Shown here one piece after another: positions 43,441-52,742 of a stretch of 53,645 bases of DNA. Under the pieces are notes generated by a model. That model searched no databases, was not told where the DNA came from, and saw nothing but the letters and a program-made list of their open reading frames with translations. Numbering within the stretch: the first letter of the stretch is position 1; each line of letters starts with the position of its first letter. Origin of the DNA: JAGXTF01 sp038317095. Lineage in GTDB: Bacteria > Bacteroidota > Bacteroidia > NS11-12g > UBA955. The position numbers and the translations under genes are program-made. The stretch covers positions 1 to 53,645 of the forward strand of contig JBBQBB010000023.1 of the NCBI GenBank assembly GCA_038317095.1. Reading direction: 5' to 3'.

Positions 43441-46031
43441 AAAACGTAAAATTTGACAGCGTATACCCTGATAAAATGCTAGAAATAAGCATGGATCCAA
43501 TGTTCTCCACAGACGCAATTGGACGAATTACGGATACGAATTTAGCATTTGAAGATATTACGGAAAAGAGCAGAAATGAATTAATTGGACAAGAATTTCG
43601 CGAATTATTTCACTTAACAGCAATAACAGAACTTGGATTTAAAAATCTATTTGCCAATGGTAAAGTAAGTCATTTGCCTTGTTCTTTAAAAAACAAAACA
43701 AATGCGAGTGTAGCTTGCAATGGGTCTATATTTATAAATAAATTAGGAAAAGCTGAAGGTGCCATTATTGGCCTGCATGATTTAAGCAATGGACATAATA
43801 AAACAGAAAATAGATCCAATGAATTGGTAATCGCAAATAGGGAACTTGCATTTCAAAATGAAGAAAAAGAAAAGCGGGCTAATGAATTGGCTATTGCCAA
43901 TAAAGAACTTGCATTTCAAAATGAAGAAAAAGAAAATAGAGCCAATGAATTGGTAATTGCAAATAGGGAATTGGTGCTGCAGAATAAGGCGAAAGAAAAA
44001 CTTAAAATTGCAGCTTTGGAACTGCAAAAACATAGCCTTACACACAAATTGGAATCACAATATGCTAGGAGTTTAATAGAAGCTTCAACAGATCCATTTG
44101 TTACAATTTCACCCGATGGTAAAATCACCGATGTAAATGAAGCTTCGATAAAAGTTACAGGAGTTACCAGGTTAAATTTGATTGGCACGGAATTTTCGGA
44201 TTACTTTACCGAACCAGAAAAAGCCAGAGCCGTTTACAAACAAGTATTTGAAAACGGCTCTGTTTCTGACTACCCGCTTACCATTACACACAAGAATGGA
44301 AAACTAACAGATGTGTTATACAATGCCTCTGCGTATAAAGACGACAATGGCGATACTCTAGGTGTATTCGCAGCGGCTAGAGATATAACTGAACAAAAAA
44401 TAATTGCAAATCAATTAATTGAGGCACGTATTTTTGCTGAAATGGCTCAGAATATTGCTGAAGTCGCCAAAACAAATGCTGAAACTGCAACTCGATTGGC
44501 GGAGTATTCTGTAAAAGCAAAACAGCAATTTCTTTCCAACATGAGTCACGAAATTAGAACGCCTATGAATGCCATCATTGGTTTTACCAAAGTATTGTTA
44601 AAAACAGAACTCGCCTTGAAACAAAGGGAATATTTGGAAGCTATAAAACTTAGTGGTGACGCATTGATTGTATTGATTAATGATATTTTGGATTTGGCAA
44701 AAGTGGATGCTGGTAAAATGACTTTCGAACAAACACCATTCAAACTTTCACAATCTATTTCAGCCATGCTGCATATGTTTGATACAAAAATTCAGGAGAT
44801 GAATATTAAAACATCCTACGATTATGACAAAAGGATTCCTGAAATTTTGCTTGGCGACCCTGTAAGGCTTCACCAAATCATTTTAAATTTGGTGAGCAAT
44901 GCTGTTAAATTTACTTCCAAAGGAAAAATTACGGTGAGCATACGCATGCTGAGTGAAGATGCCGAAAAGGTTGAAATTGAATTCTCAATAGCGGATACTG
45001 GAATTGGCATTCAACCCGACAAAATTAATAAAATATTTGAAAATTTTCAACAAGCATCCAGTGGCACATCCAGGTTATATGGCGGAACAGGCTTGGGACT
45101 AGCCATTGTAAAACAATTGGTTGAAGGCCAAAACGGTTCTGTGCGTGTAGTTAGCGAGCCGGATGTAGGTTCTACCTTTAGTTTTATTTTGAATTTCAAA
45201 AAAACAGACCAAAAAACCATCTCCAATGTTGAATTTATTGAATTGGATTCCGAAATAAAAAACATAAAAGTATTGGTAGTTGAAGACATACCCCTGAACC
45301 AATTGCTTATGAAAACGCTGCTCGACGATTTTGGCTTCGAACGAGAGATTGCGTCCAATGGGAAAATAGCCATTGAAATGCTTAAAGAGAACAAGTATGA
45401 TTTAATATTGATGGACTTGCAAATGCCAGAAATGAATGGATTTGAAGCGACTGAACACATTCGTAAAAATATGAAATTATCTATTCCCATAGTGGCGCTA
45501 ACTGCCGATGTAACTACAGCCGATCTTGCCAAATGCAGGTCTGTAGGTATGAACGATTACATTGCCAAACCCGTTGATGAAAGAATTTTATACTCAAAAA
45601 TAATAGGATTGGTAAAAAAAATACCCCCTTTAAAAGTTCAAGAAATAGCGGACGACGAAATACAAATTACGGAAAGATGCATCAATCTTGATTACCTAAA
45701 TACCCGAACCAAATCAGACCCAGCCCTTATGGAAGAGATGATTGTCTTATATTTAGATCAAACGCCAAATCTGCTTGTAACCATGAATACCAGTTTTAAA
45801 AATAAGGATTGGAATCAATTGCAAGCTGCGGTGCATAAAATAATTCCTTCTTTCTCCATCATGGGAATGAGCCCGGAATTAGAAACCATTGCAAAACAAA
45901 TCAAAGAATTTGCAAGCGTTCAAAAGGAAGAAACAAAAATTAAAGAACTGCTAAATAAACTAGACTTTGCGTGCAAGCAAGCTTGCGAAGAGTTGAAGTT
46001 AGAATTAAAATTTATAAAAGAAAGAAAATGA
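43437..46031 (+). CDS. Hybrid sensor histidine kinase (PAS-PAS-HisKA-HATPase-REC-HPt)
   Basis: An 864-residue cytoplasmic-type sensor kinase with no membrane segment. The order is PAS (about 12-115), a coiled coil made of three 21-residue repeats (126-188), a second PAS (about 212-320), and HisKA with His371 in SHEIRTPMN. HATPase_c follows with N488 in NLVSNAVKF and GGTGLGLAI, then a receiver domain with Asp660 in LILMDLQMPEMNG, and an HPt domain with His800 in AAVHKIIPSFS. This is a full internal phosphorelay. The TGA overlaps the response-regulator ATG, and the ATG overlaps the AraC-gene stop. The HPt can pass phosphate to the next gene's receiver or another partner; targets are not shown. 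Confidence 0.95.
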   Translation: MKNVKFDSVYPDKMLEISMDPMFSTDAIGRITDTNLAFEDITEKSRNELIGQEFRELFHLTAITELGFKNLFANGKVSHLPCSLKNKTNASVACNGSIFINKLGKAEGAIIGLHDLSNGHNKTENRSNELVIANRELAFQNEEKEKRANELAIANKELAFQNEEKENRANELVIANRELVLQNKAKEKLKIAALELQKHSLTHKLESQYARSLIEASTDPFVTISPDGKITDVNEASIKVTGVTRLNLIGTEFSDYFTEPEKARAVYKQVFENGSVSDYPLTITHKNGKLTDVLYNASAYKDDNGDTLGVFAAARDITEQKIIANQLIEARIFAEMAQNIAEVAKTNAETATRLAEYSVKAKQQFLSNMSHEIRTPMNAIIGFTKVLLKTELALKQREYLEAIKLSGDALIVLINDILDLAKVDAGKMTFEQTPFKLSQSISAMLHMFDTKIQEMNIKTSYDYDKRIPEILLGDPVRLHQIILNLVSNAVKFTSKGKITVSIRMLSEDAEKVEIEFSIADTGIGIQPDKINKIFENFQQASSGTSRLYGGTGLGLAIVKQLVEGQNGSVRVVSEPDVGSTFSFILNFKKTDQKTISNVEFIELDSEIKNIKVLVVEDIPLNQLLMKTLLDDFGFEREIASNGKIAIEMLKENKYDLILMDLQMPEMNGFEATEHIRKNMKLSIPIVALTADVTTADLAKCRSVGMNDYIAKPVDERILYSKIIGLVKKIPPLKVQEIADDEIQITERCINLDYLNTRTKSDPALMEEMIVLYLDQTPNLLVTMNTSFKNKDWNQLQAAVHKIIPSFSIMGMSPELETIAKQIKEFASVQKEETKIKELLNKLDFACKQACEELKLELKFIKERK
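43812..44000 (+). repeat. Three in-frame 63-bp repeats in the kinase gene
   Basis: Residues 126-146, 147-167 and 168-188 are near-identical 21-residue units (RxNELxIANxELAFQNEEKEx). Each unit is three heptads, so the DNA repeat encodes a continuous coiled-coil signalling helix between the PAS domains. The length can change by unequal exchange without breaking the frame. Confidence 0.85.
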
Positions 46032-46462
46032 GTAATGACAAGAAAATGAAGGTGTTTTTGGTTGACGACGACAGTGTATTTTTAAGATTATTGGAGATAG
46101 AGTTTTTGCAACATGCCGATTTTGATATTGAAACCTATGCAACGGGTGAATCGTGTTTGGAACATTTAGATAATAAGCCAGACGTTATCATATTAGATTA
46201 TCATCTAGATGGTGTTCAAAAAAATGCAATGACGGGTATAGAAACTTTGGATAAAATCAAATTGCGCGACGCAAATATCCCAGTAGTGGTTTTATCCTCG
46301 CAAGACAAAATAGAAGTAGCCGTGGATTGCATGCACCACCAAGCCTATGACTATGTTGTAAAAAGCGAAACTGCGTTTATGCGTTTGCAGGCAAATATTA
46401 AAAAATTAATGTATACGCGAAAAATAGAAAAAGAACTGATGTGGTACATGGATAGAATGTAA
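46028..46462 (+). CDS. Stand-alone response-regulator receiver protein
   Basis: A 144-residue receiver domain with acidic pocket VDDDS (about 12-16), phosphoacceptor Asp57 in VIILDYHLDG, Ser in VVLSSQD and Lys in YVVKSE. No output domain follows. ATG 46028 overlaps the kinase stop by 4 bp, so the frame open from 45971 is not the start. It probably acts as a phosphate sink or protein-binding output of the kinase, or as a partner of the AraC-type regulator, which is inference from position. Confidence 0.92.
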   Translation: MSNDKKMKVFLVDDDSVFLRLLEIEFLQHADFDIETYATGESCLEHLDNKPDVIILDYHLDGVQKNAMTGIETLDKIKLRDANIPVVVLSSQDKIEVAVDCMHHQAYDYVVKSETAFMRLQANIKKLMYTRKIEKELMWYMDRM

Positions 46463-46969
46463 TCGTTCTTTGTCACATTGCGCTTGCTATATTGCTGAAT
46501 TTCTTAACTCACCTTTATTCAAGGTAAAAATTACACGCTATTGGAAAACGAAATCTACCAGCATTTCAATACGCACAATGATGCGGCTAACTTTGTTAAA
46601 ATTCACAGTAAATTTTCATAGGTTATGGATCACACGCTTAAATGTTGGTGAAGTTTTTAAATCCAATATCCAATTTACCCAAAACATGTGTAGACAATTC
46701 TTAATACGATAAGCTCCAATTGTCAATATTTTTAGAAAATAAATAAACCATTTGCTCTTTTGCGCAATCTTATTTTTAAGATACTCTTCTTATATCTCCA
46801 GGTTTAGATGAAGTTATGTAAAATGAGTCAAAAAAAAACACCAAATTTCAATTTATATTGCGCGGTAAAAATGGTAATATTGACTTTAACAATGCATAAT
46901 ATACCTACTAATTTTCTCCTTTAAGGACGCTTTTCATACGAATAAATTAGTCATACATGACTGTAAATC
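46463..46969. other. Intergenic stretch, 507 bp, with a possible decayed coding fragment
   Basis: A plus-strand fragment near 46530-46700 reads LENEIYQHFNTHNDAANFVKIHSKF and, after a frame change, VGEVFKSNIQFTQNMCRQF, but it has no start and no complete frame. I do not recognise a family. The rest is AT-rich, and no terminator was confirmed after the receiver gene. The promoter of the ice-binding gene begins at 46970. Confidence 0.4.
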
Positions 46970-47034
46970 TGTAATTTATGTAACTTAATAGATTCTTTTT
47001 GTAATGCGCGTTTCGGTTGCATGTATCAATTTTG
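46970..47034 (+). promoter_or_regulatory. Shared regulon promoter, site C (ice-binding lipoprotein)
   Basis: TGTAA at 46970, TGTAA at 46979, TGTAAT at 47000 and CAATTTTG at 47027-47034, at the same offsets 0, 9, 30 and 57 as the other three sites. It lies 52 bp before ATG 47086 and rules out the longer open frame from 47017. Confidence 0.75.
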
Positions 47035-47085
47035 TACAGTCGTAAATCATTGAAAAGAATGATAGCGAAAAGGAGAAAAAAAACA

Positions 47086-49752
47086 ATGAAAAACAATATG
47101 AATACAAAACAAACAAATCGATTTTCTGCGAAAAAAACAGGCTTTGTTAAGCTTTTTTTAAAGCGTGGATTGGCGTCGTTGCTGATGCTAACTACATTGC
47201 TCGTTTGGCAATGCAAAAAGGACAATTACAAGGGTGAAATCGTAGGACTTTGCCCTAAGGTAATATCTACCAACCCTGCCAATTTAGAACAGAATGTGGT
47301 TGTTAACAAACGCGTGTCTGCTACCTTTAATGAGGCAATGGATCCTGCTACAATTAACGGTTCCTCCTTTATTTTAGAAGAAGGCCCTAACCGAATTACT
47401 GGAACGGTTACCTATTCTGGCGTAACTGCAACCTTTACACCGGCAAAAGAATTGGCAATAAATACATTGTATACGGGAACCATAACTACCGCGGCTCGCA
47501 ATCCTTTAAAAACTGCAATTGAGCAAAATTATGTTTGGACTTTTAGGACAGGGATAATTGCAGATACCATCAAACCTATTGTTATTTCTACAGATCCTCA
47601 AAACAATGAAAAAGATGTGGTACTGAACAAAATTATTTCAGCTACTTTTAGTGAAATCATGGATCCTGTAACCATTAACAACTCCACATTCTTACTAAAC
47701 GAAGGCGCAAATGCAATAGCAGGCGTAGTAAACTACAGCGGTGTTTCTGCAACATTTACACCCAGTGCTCAATTGACTGCAAATACGCTGTATACTGGTA
47801 CTATTAAAACAGGTGCGAAAGATGCATCTGGAAATGCAATTGCTGCGGATTATATCTGGAGTTTTACAACGGGTTCAGCATTGGATACCATTCGTCCAAC
47901 GGTAATTAGTACTATTCCAACCGACAACGCAGTAAATGTTCCTTTAAACAACTCCATAACGGCCACATTTAGCGAAGCTATGGATCCTACATCTATTACT
48001 GCAGCTTCTTTTATTGTCAATGATGGCATTAACCCAATAGCTGGTATTGTAAGTTACAACGGTATAACAGCCACTTTTAAGCCAACATCCAACCTTGTTT
48101 CAGGAAAAACTTATTTGGCAACCATTACCACGGTTGCAAAAGACCTAGCTGGAAATACGATGTTGAATAATTATTTTTGGAATTTTAGCACAGGAAATGC
48201 ACCTGTAGTTATTTCTACAGATCCCGCTAATTTCGCCATGAACGTGCCGCTAAATAAGGTTATAAAAGCCACTTTTAGCAAACCAATGGATCCATTAACA
48301 ATAAACAATACAACCTTTACATTAAAAGAAGGTTCAAATATTATAAGTGGTGCTGTTACATATACAGGTATTGTAGCTAGCTTTAAACCTACTTTGGCTT
48401 TAAGTGCAGGCAAAACTTACACAGCAACCATTACCACCGGCGCCAAAGACCTTTCTGGTGTTTCTATTGTAAGCAATTATATATGGACATTTACCACAGC
48501 AATAAATCCAATAGTAGTTTCAACAGACCCTGCAAACAATGCAATTGGTGTTCCACTGAACAAAGTAATTACAGCTTCTTTTAGTGACATCATGGATCCT
48601 ACTACAATTTCAAATTCTACATTTCTTTTAAAACAAGGAGCAAATGTAATTTCGGGAACTGTAACTTATACTGGGGTTACTGCAAGTTTTAATCCAAGCA
48701 GTAATTTATTACCGGGCACACTTTATACGGCCACTATTACCACAGGTGCGAAAAATCTTTTGGGCAACAGCCTTGCTAGCGATTATGTATGGTCTTTCAC
48801 TACCGCGAATGCCCCTACTGTAATTCTTACAGATCCATTGAACAATGCAACCAATGTAAAAGTAAACAAAATAATTTCGGCAACGTTTAGTGTTCAAATG
48901 GATGCGAATACCATCACTACCAGTACATTTTTATTGAAAGAAGGTGCAAATAGCATTACTGGTGTTGTGAATTATTCTGGAACTAAGGCAACTTTTACGC
49001 CTTCTGCCAATTTATTACCCAACACTAAATACACAGCAACCATTACAACAGGCGCTAAAGATTTAGCTGGCACGCCCCTTGGTTCGGATTATGTTTGGTC
49101 GTTTACCACCACTGGACCATCAGGCCCAGGTTTGGTAGATCTTGATTGTGTGGCTGATTATGTGGTGATTGCTGGATCGACTGTAACAAACACAGGTGCA
49201 ACAATTGTGGACGGCGATTTGGGATTAAGCCCAGGTAGCGCAGTATCTGGTTTTCCTCCTGGAACTGTAATTAACGGTTCATTGCGTATCAATGATTCTA
49301 AAACAAATGCGGCGAAATTATGTTTAACTACTGCTTACAACGATGCAGCTGGAAGAACTACGGATGTAATTGTAGTTTCAGATGGTCAGCTAGGTGGTAA
49401 AACATTTGCTCCAGGTTTGTACAAGTCTGCTCCAGGTTCATTTGCCATTACAGGCTCTGACTTTACAGTGGATGCAAAAGGCAACGCTGATGCAGTTTGG
49501 ATTTTCCAAATGCCTTCCTCTACCTTAACTGTCGGTAATGGATTAAAAGTTACGCTGCTTAATGGTGCGCAAGCAAAAAACATCTTTTGGCAAGTAGGTA
49601 CATCTGCTACCATAGGTACAACTGCAGAAATGAAAGGCAATATTTTGGCTGACCAATCTATTACACTAAAAACGGGTGCTGTATTATTAGGCAGAGCACT
49701 TACCCGCATTGCAGCAGTAACATTAGACAACAACGCAGTTACCAAGCCATAA
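47086..49752 (+). CDS. Ice-binding (DUF3494) lipoprotein with six Ig-like domains
   Basis: An 888-residue protein from ATG 47086. AGGAG at 47071-47075 is a rare good ribosome-binding site, and the promoter -7 element lies just upstream. The lipoprotein signal has lipobox LVWQC after an unusually long basic N-region. Six Big_5/SbsA-type Ig-like domains of about 100 residues follow, each with a pattern like NxxIxATFSexMDPxTI and YVWSFTT. The C-terminal 200 residues match the DUF3494 beta-solenoid ice-binding fold (SDGQLGGKTFAPGLYKSAPGS, WIFQMPSSTLTVG). DUF3494 proteins bind ice and inhibit recrystallisation; the Ig array would hold this domain away from the outer membrane. The OmpA-family gene follows after 24 bp in the same transcript. 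Confidence 0.9.
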   Translation: MKNNMNTKQTNRFSAKKTGFVKLFLKRGLASLLMLTTLLVWQCKKDNYKGEIVGLCPKVISTNPANLEQNVVVNKRVSATFNEAMDPATINGSSFILEEGPNRITGTVTYSGVTATFTPAKELAINTLYTGTITTAARNPLKTAIEQNYVWTFRTGIIADTIKPIVISTDPQNNEKDVVLNKIISATFSEIMDPVTINNSTFLLNEGANAIAGVVNYSGVSATFTPSAQLTANTLYTGTIKTGAKDASGNAIAADYIWSFTTGSALDTIRPTVISTIPTDNAVNVPLNNSITATFSEAMDPTSITAASFIVNDGINPIAGIVSYNGITATFKPTSNLVSGKTYLATITTVAKDLAGNTMLNNYFWNFSTGNAPVVISTDPANFAMNVPLNKVIKATFSKPMDPLTINNTTFTLKEGSNIISGAVTYTGIVASFKPTLALSAGKTYTATITTGAKDLSGVSIVSNYIWTFTTAINPIVVSTDPANNAIGVPLNKVITASFSDIMDPTTISNSTFLLKQGANVISGTVTYTGVTASFNPSSNLLPGTLYTATITTGAKNLLGNSLASDYVWSFTTANAPTVILTDPLNNATNVKVNKIISATFSVQMDANTITTSTFLLKEGANSITGVVNYSGTKATFTPSANLLPNTKYTATITTGAKDLAGTPLGSDYVWSFTTTGPSGPGLVDLDCVADYVVIAGSTVTNTGATIVDGDLGLSPGSAVSGFPPGTVINGSLRINDSKTNAAKLCLTTAYNDAAGRTTDVIVVSDGQLGGKTFAPGLYKSAPGSFAITGSDFTVDAKGNADAVWIFQMPSSTLTVGNGLKVTLLNGAQAKNIFWQVGTSATIGTTAEMKGNILADQSITLKTGAVLLGRALTRIAAVTLDNNAVTKP

Positions 49753-49776
49753 ACCCTCACAAATTAATAAAATAAA

Positions 49777-51795
49777 ATGAAAACATATTATAAAAATACA
49801 ATTGGAAAAAAGTCAAACACTTTCCAAAGTAACATTAAAAAAAGCATGTTTGCCTTGGCAATAATGTTATTGAACATCTTTACTTACACTGCAAATGCAC
49901 AAGAAGTAACACGCCAATTGCCTAAATTTTGGCTTGGTGTATCGTCGGCCGCAAATTTTAATTTTTACAGCGGCACTTCGCAGCGTTTAAATGCCGATGT
50001 TATAGCGCCTACTGCTTTTCACAAAGGAAATGGTTTGGCTCCTTTTGCATCCATTTTGGCTGAATATAGACCAAACCCTGTTTTGGGATTTATGCTAAAC
50101 GTGGGTTACGACGGACGTGGATCTTCCTTTAAGGATGTAATTGCACCTTGCAATTGTCCTTCGAGCCTCAAAACCAACTTGAGCTATATAACCATAGAAC
50201 CAGGGATACGCTTATCTCCTTTCTCAAATGGTTTTCACCTATTTTTAGCCGGAAGAATAGCATTGTTGCATAGCAATAGTTTTTATTATACCCAAAAACA
50301 AACACCAAAAACAGATTACAATTCTGTTCAAGGTACATTTAGTGAAACCAACAAAACCATTTTTTCTGGTTCTGTAGGAATGGGTTATGATATTCCGCTT
50401 TCATCTCCTGCAGATAGAACGCAATCTCTGTTAACTCCATTTATATCCTATCATCCTTATTTTGGGCAAGCGCCACGCAAAATTGAAAGTTGGTCTATAC
50501 AAACTTTGCGCGCAGGTATTGCGTTGAAATTTGGCAGAGGACCTGCAGTAGCCATACTAGAAAATCCTATTAAAAAGGATGAAGAAGTAAAAGTGGTAGT
50601 GCCTGTGGTTGGCGCCAGCCATGATATTGTATTTGCTGTAAGAGCTCCCTTGCTGGTTCCGGCAAAACGTAAAATAAGTGAATCTTTTCCATTGAGAAAT
50701 TATGTATTTTTTAATGACGGATCATCGGATATACCGAACCGATACGTAAAATTGAACACCAAGCAAGGCGCAGAATTTAGAGAAGCCCAATTGCAAGAAT
50801 TTGAGCCCAAGGACCTTTCTGGACGATCTAACAGACAGATGAATGTTTACCATAACATTCTAAATATTTTGGGAGATAGAATGCGCACCAACCCGAGTGC
50901 AAATATTACTTTAATTGGAGCATCAGCCGGTAACGGCCCAGAACTAGGTAAAGAATACGCTGAGTCTATTAAATTATACCTTGTAAATACTTTTGGCATC
51001 GCTGCCAATAGAATTACCACACTGGGCAGAAATCAACCAATTATTCCATCTGAGCATTCCGCATCTCAATCGGAGATCGAACTTTTACGTGAAGGCGATC
51101 GCAGGGTTGATATTGTTAGCAATTCTAGCGATTTAATGGTACCATTGCATATCAAAGCCGTGCTTACAGACCCAATGGACGCCAGAATCATTTTCAAAGC
51201 AGATGCTATAAAAGGCGAAACCCTACAATCTTGGACAGTAAAAATAAAAGATGAAAAAGGTGTTGTGCACAATTATGGTCCATATACTAAGCCCTTGGAA
51301 AGTATATCTGCGAAAGAAATACTTGGGGATAAATCTTCTGGCAATTATAATGTTACTTTGATTGGCAAAACCAACGAAAATGTAGAAGTTAGAAAAGACA
51401 CCACACTGCACCTTGAAAGGGTTGAAGCTCCAGAAGCAGAATCTTTGAGGTACAGCATCTTGTTTGATTTTAACAAAGGAGAAACTGTGGCCACCTATGA
51501 AACTTTCATCAAAGAATCTATCGTACCTTTGGTAACCAACAACAGCACCGTTATTATTCATGGCCATACAGATGTTATCGGTTCGGAGGAATATAACATG
51601 AAATTGTCATTGGAACGTGCAAATGATGCTTTGGATTTATTGAAAACTGCCATAAACAGAGCAGGTAAAACAGGCGTAAAGTATGAACTTTATGGATTTG
51701 GTGAAGACAACAAAACAGCACCCTTCGACAATTCATTGCCCGAAGAACGCTTCTACAACCGAACCGTAATTATTGATGTTATTCCAGCAAAATAA
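49777..51795 (+). CDS. Outer-membrane protein with two OmpA-like peptidoglycan-binding domains
   Basis: A 672-residue protein with a long basic N-region and a signal peptide ending at TANAQ. Residues about 45-260 are a barrel-like region. A first OmpA-like domain is at about 310-445 (YVFFNDGSSDIPN, GDRRVDIV) and a second at about 555-672 (YSILFDFNKGETVATYE, IHGHTDVIGSEEYNMKLSLERAND, RTVIIDVIP). OmpA domains bind peptidoglycan. Two in one chain is unusual and would tether the outer membrane at two places. It is co-transcribed with the ice-binding lipoprotein; a hairpin follows its stop. Confidence 0.88.
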   Translation: MKTYYKNTIGKKSNTFQSNIKKSMFALAIMLLNIFTYTANAQEVTRQLPKFWLGVSSAANFNFYSGTSQRLNADVIAPTAFHKGNGLAPFASILAEYRPNPVLGFMLNVGYDGRGSSFKDVIAPCNCPSSLKTNLSYITIEPGIRLSPFSNGFHLFLAGRIALLHSNSFYYTQKQTPKTDYNSVQGTFSETNKTIFSGSVGMGYDIPLSSPADRTQSLLTPFISYHPYFGQAPRKIESWSIQTLRAGIALKFGRGPAVAILENPIKKDEEVKVVVPVVGASHDIVFAVRAPLLVPAKRKISESFPLRNYVFFNDGSSDIPNRYVKLNTKQGAEFREAQLQEFEPKDLSGRSNRQMNVYHNILNILGDRMRTNPSANITLIGASAGNGPELGKEYAESIKLYLVNTFGIAANRITTLGRNQPIIPSEHSASQSEIELLREGDRRVDIVSNSSDLMVPLHIKAVLTDPMDARIIFKADAIKGETLQSWTVKIKDEKGVVHNYGPYTKPLESISAKEILGDKSSGNYNVTLIGKTNENVEVRKDTTLHLERVEAPEAESLRYSILFDFNKGETVATYETFIKESIVPLVTNNSTVIIHGHTDVIGSEEYNMKLSLERANDALDLLKTAINRAGKTGVKYELYGFGEDNKTAPFDNSLPEERFYNRTVIIDVIPAK

Positions 51796-51834
51796 CACTT
51801 TAACAGCAAGTTAAAGCGCAATTTATAATCATTT

Positions 51835-51877
51835 GAAAGTGCCGTTCTGGATTAATTTCAGGGCGGCATTTTTGCTT
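51835..51877 (+). terminator. Terminator of the ice-binding/OmpA unit
   Basis: AAAGTGCCGTTCTG pairs with CAGGGCGGCATTTT (several G-T pairs) around an ATTAATT loop, and a T-run follows. Confidence 0.75.
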
Positions 51878-51972
51878 TTAATAAATACCAAATCCCATCC
51901 TGATCTTTTTATTTAAATCAAAATCTTGCTACCGCAGATTGCCTATTTAGGAATTCTAGTTGCTGAACTAGC

Positions 51973-52037
51973 TGTGAATTTTGTAATATATTTTTTATTC
52001 CATGTAATTCAAACCAATGGAGAAATGGCCAAATTTG
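51973..52037 (+). promoter_or_regulatory. Shared regulon promoter, site D (lipocalin-like lipoprotein)
   Basis: TGTGA at 51973, TGTAA at 51982, TGTAAT at 52003 and CAAATTTG at 52030-52037, at offsets 0, 9, 30 and 57. ATG 52063 is 25 bp downstream of the -7 element. Confidence 0.75.
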
Positions 52038-52062
52038 TATATCAATAAAATATAAATAATTT

Positions 52063-52533
52063 ATGAAAAAAACAACAAATACAATCAAACCAAAAAACAC
52101 CAGAAGCTTCTTAAGATATGGTTATGTGGCAGTCATAGCCATACTCCTAAGTTTAGAAACCCAAAGTTGCAGTAAATACAAAGATGGCCCCTTGTTGAGC
52201 ATTCGGTCTCGCAGCGAAAGGGTTGCGAACAACTGGAAGGTGGGGGAAGCGATAGACAATGGTAAGGATGTAACAGCCGATTATACGAGGTATGAACTTT
52301 CTCTTACAAAAGGAGGAAGTGCCGCGCTAACCGCTAAATACAAATTTGGTGGCGCAGATTTTGATTACACAACCTCAGGAACTTGGAAATTTGTAAGTGA
52401 CGACCAACAAATATCCCTGGATGTAGATAACAAAAATGCATCTGGGATTTATGATATTTTAAAATTACAAGAAAACAACATGTGGGTCAAAAAAATTGAC
52501 AATTCCGTAGAATTGCATTTGATCCCTATGTAA
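52063..52533 (+). CDS. Lipocalin-like lipoprotein
   Basis: A 156-residue lipoprotein with a long basic N-region, signal VAVIAILLSLETQSC (lipobox TQSC), and a mature domain with NNWKVGEAIDNGKDVT, FGGADFDYTTSGTWKFVSDDQQISLDV and MWVKKIDNSVELHLIPM. This is the lipocalin-like layout of small Bacteroidota lipoproteins. The ligand is unknown. It has its own copy of the shared promoter. Confidence 0.75.
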   Translation: MKKTTNTIKPKNTRSFLRYGYVAVIAILLSLETQSCSKYKDGPLLSIRSRSERVANNWKVGEAIDNGKDVTADYTRYELSLTKGGSAALTAKYKFGGADFDYTTSGTWKFVSDDQQISLDVDNKNASGIYDILKLQENNMWVKKIDNSVELHLIPM

Positions 52534-52611
52534 TTTAAATGGGAAACAATCAATTCAATACTATTTCAAATAAAACACCAAATATTTATTTTAGAAAGAT
52601 TAAAACGAATA

Positions 52612-52676
52612 TGTGATACATGTAACTTATTGTTCCTAAGTTGTAATATTTTATGGCTCAATTATTCGCAACTTTG
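52612..52676 (+). promoter_or_regulatory. Shared regulon promoter, site E (porin-like gene)
   Basis: TGTGA at 52612, TGTAA at 52621, TGTAAT at 52642 and CAACTTTG at 52669-52676, at offsets 0, 9, 30 and 57. AACTTA and TAAGTT form an inverted repeat inside it. ATG 52743 is 66 bp downstream of the -7 element. Confidence 0.75.
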
Positions 52677-52742
52677 AAGTCTTAAATATTCACGGACAAA
52701 GTACCCAAATCGATTCTAAAAACCCAAATATTACTCATTAAA

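Noticed and set aside
45047..45532. 161-residue open frame antisense to the kinase gene
   Set aside because: It overlaps the HATPase and receiver domains with their canonical motifs on the forward strand.
46470..46712. 80-residue open frame after the receiver gene
   Set aside because: No recognisable domain, no promoter; parts look better in another frame, so I list it only as possible decay.
47017..47085. N-terminal extension of the ice-binding protein
   Set aside because: The shared promoter's -7 element (47027-47034) lies inside it, and ATG 47086 has an AGGAG sequence upstream.
51835..51877. CRISPR-like or attachment-site repeat search around the stress block
   Set aside because: No regularly spaced direct repeats with unique spacers and no integrase or tRNA boundary were seen; the hairpin is a terminator.
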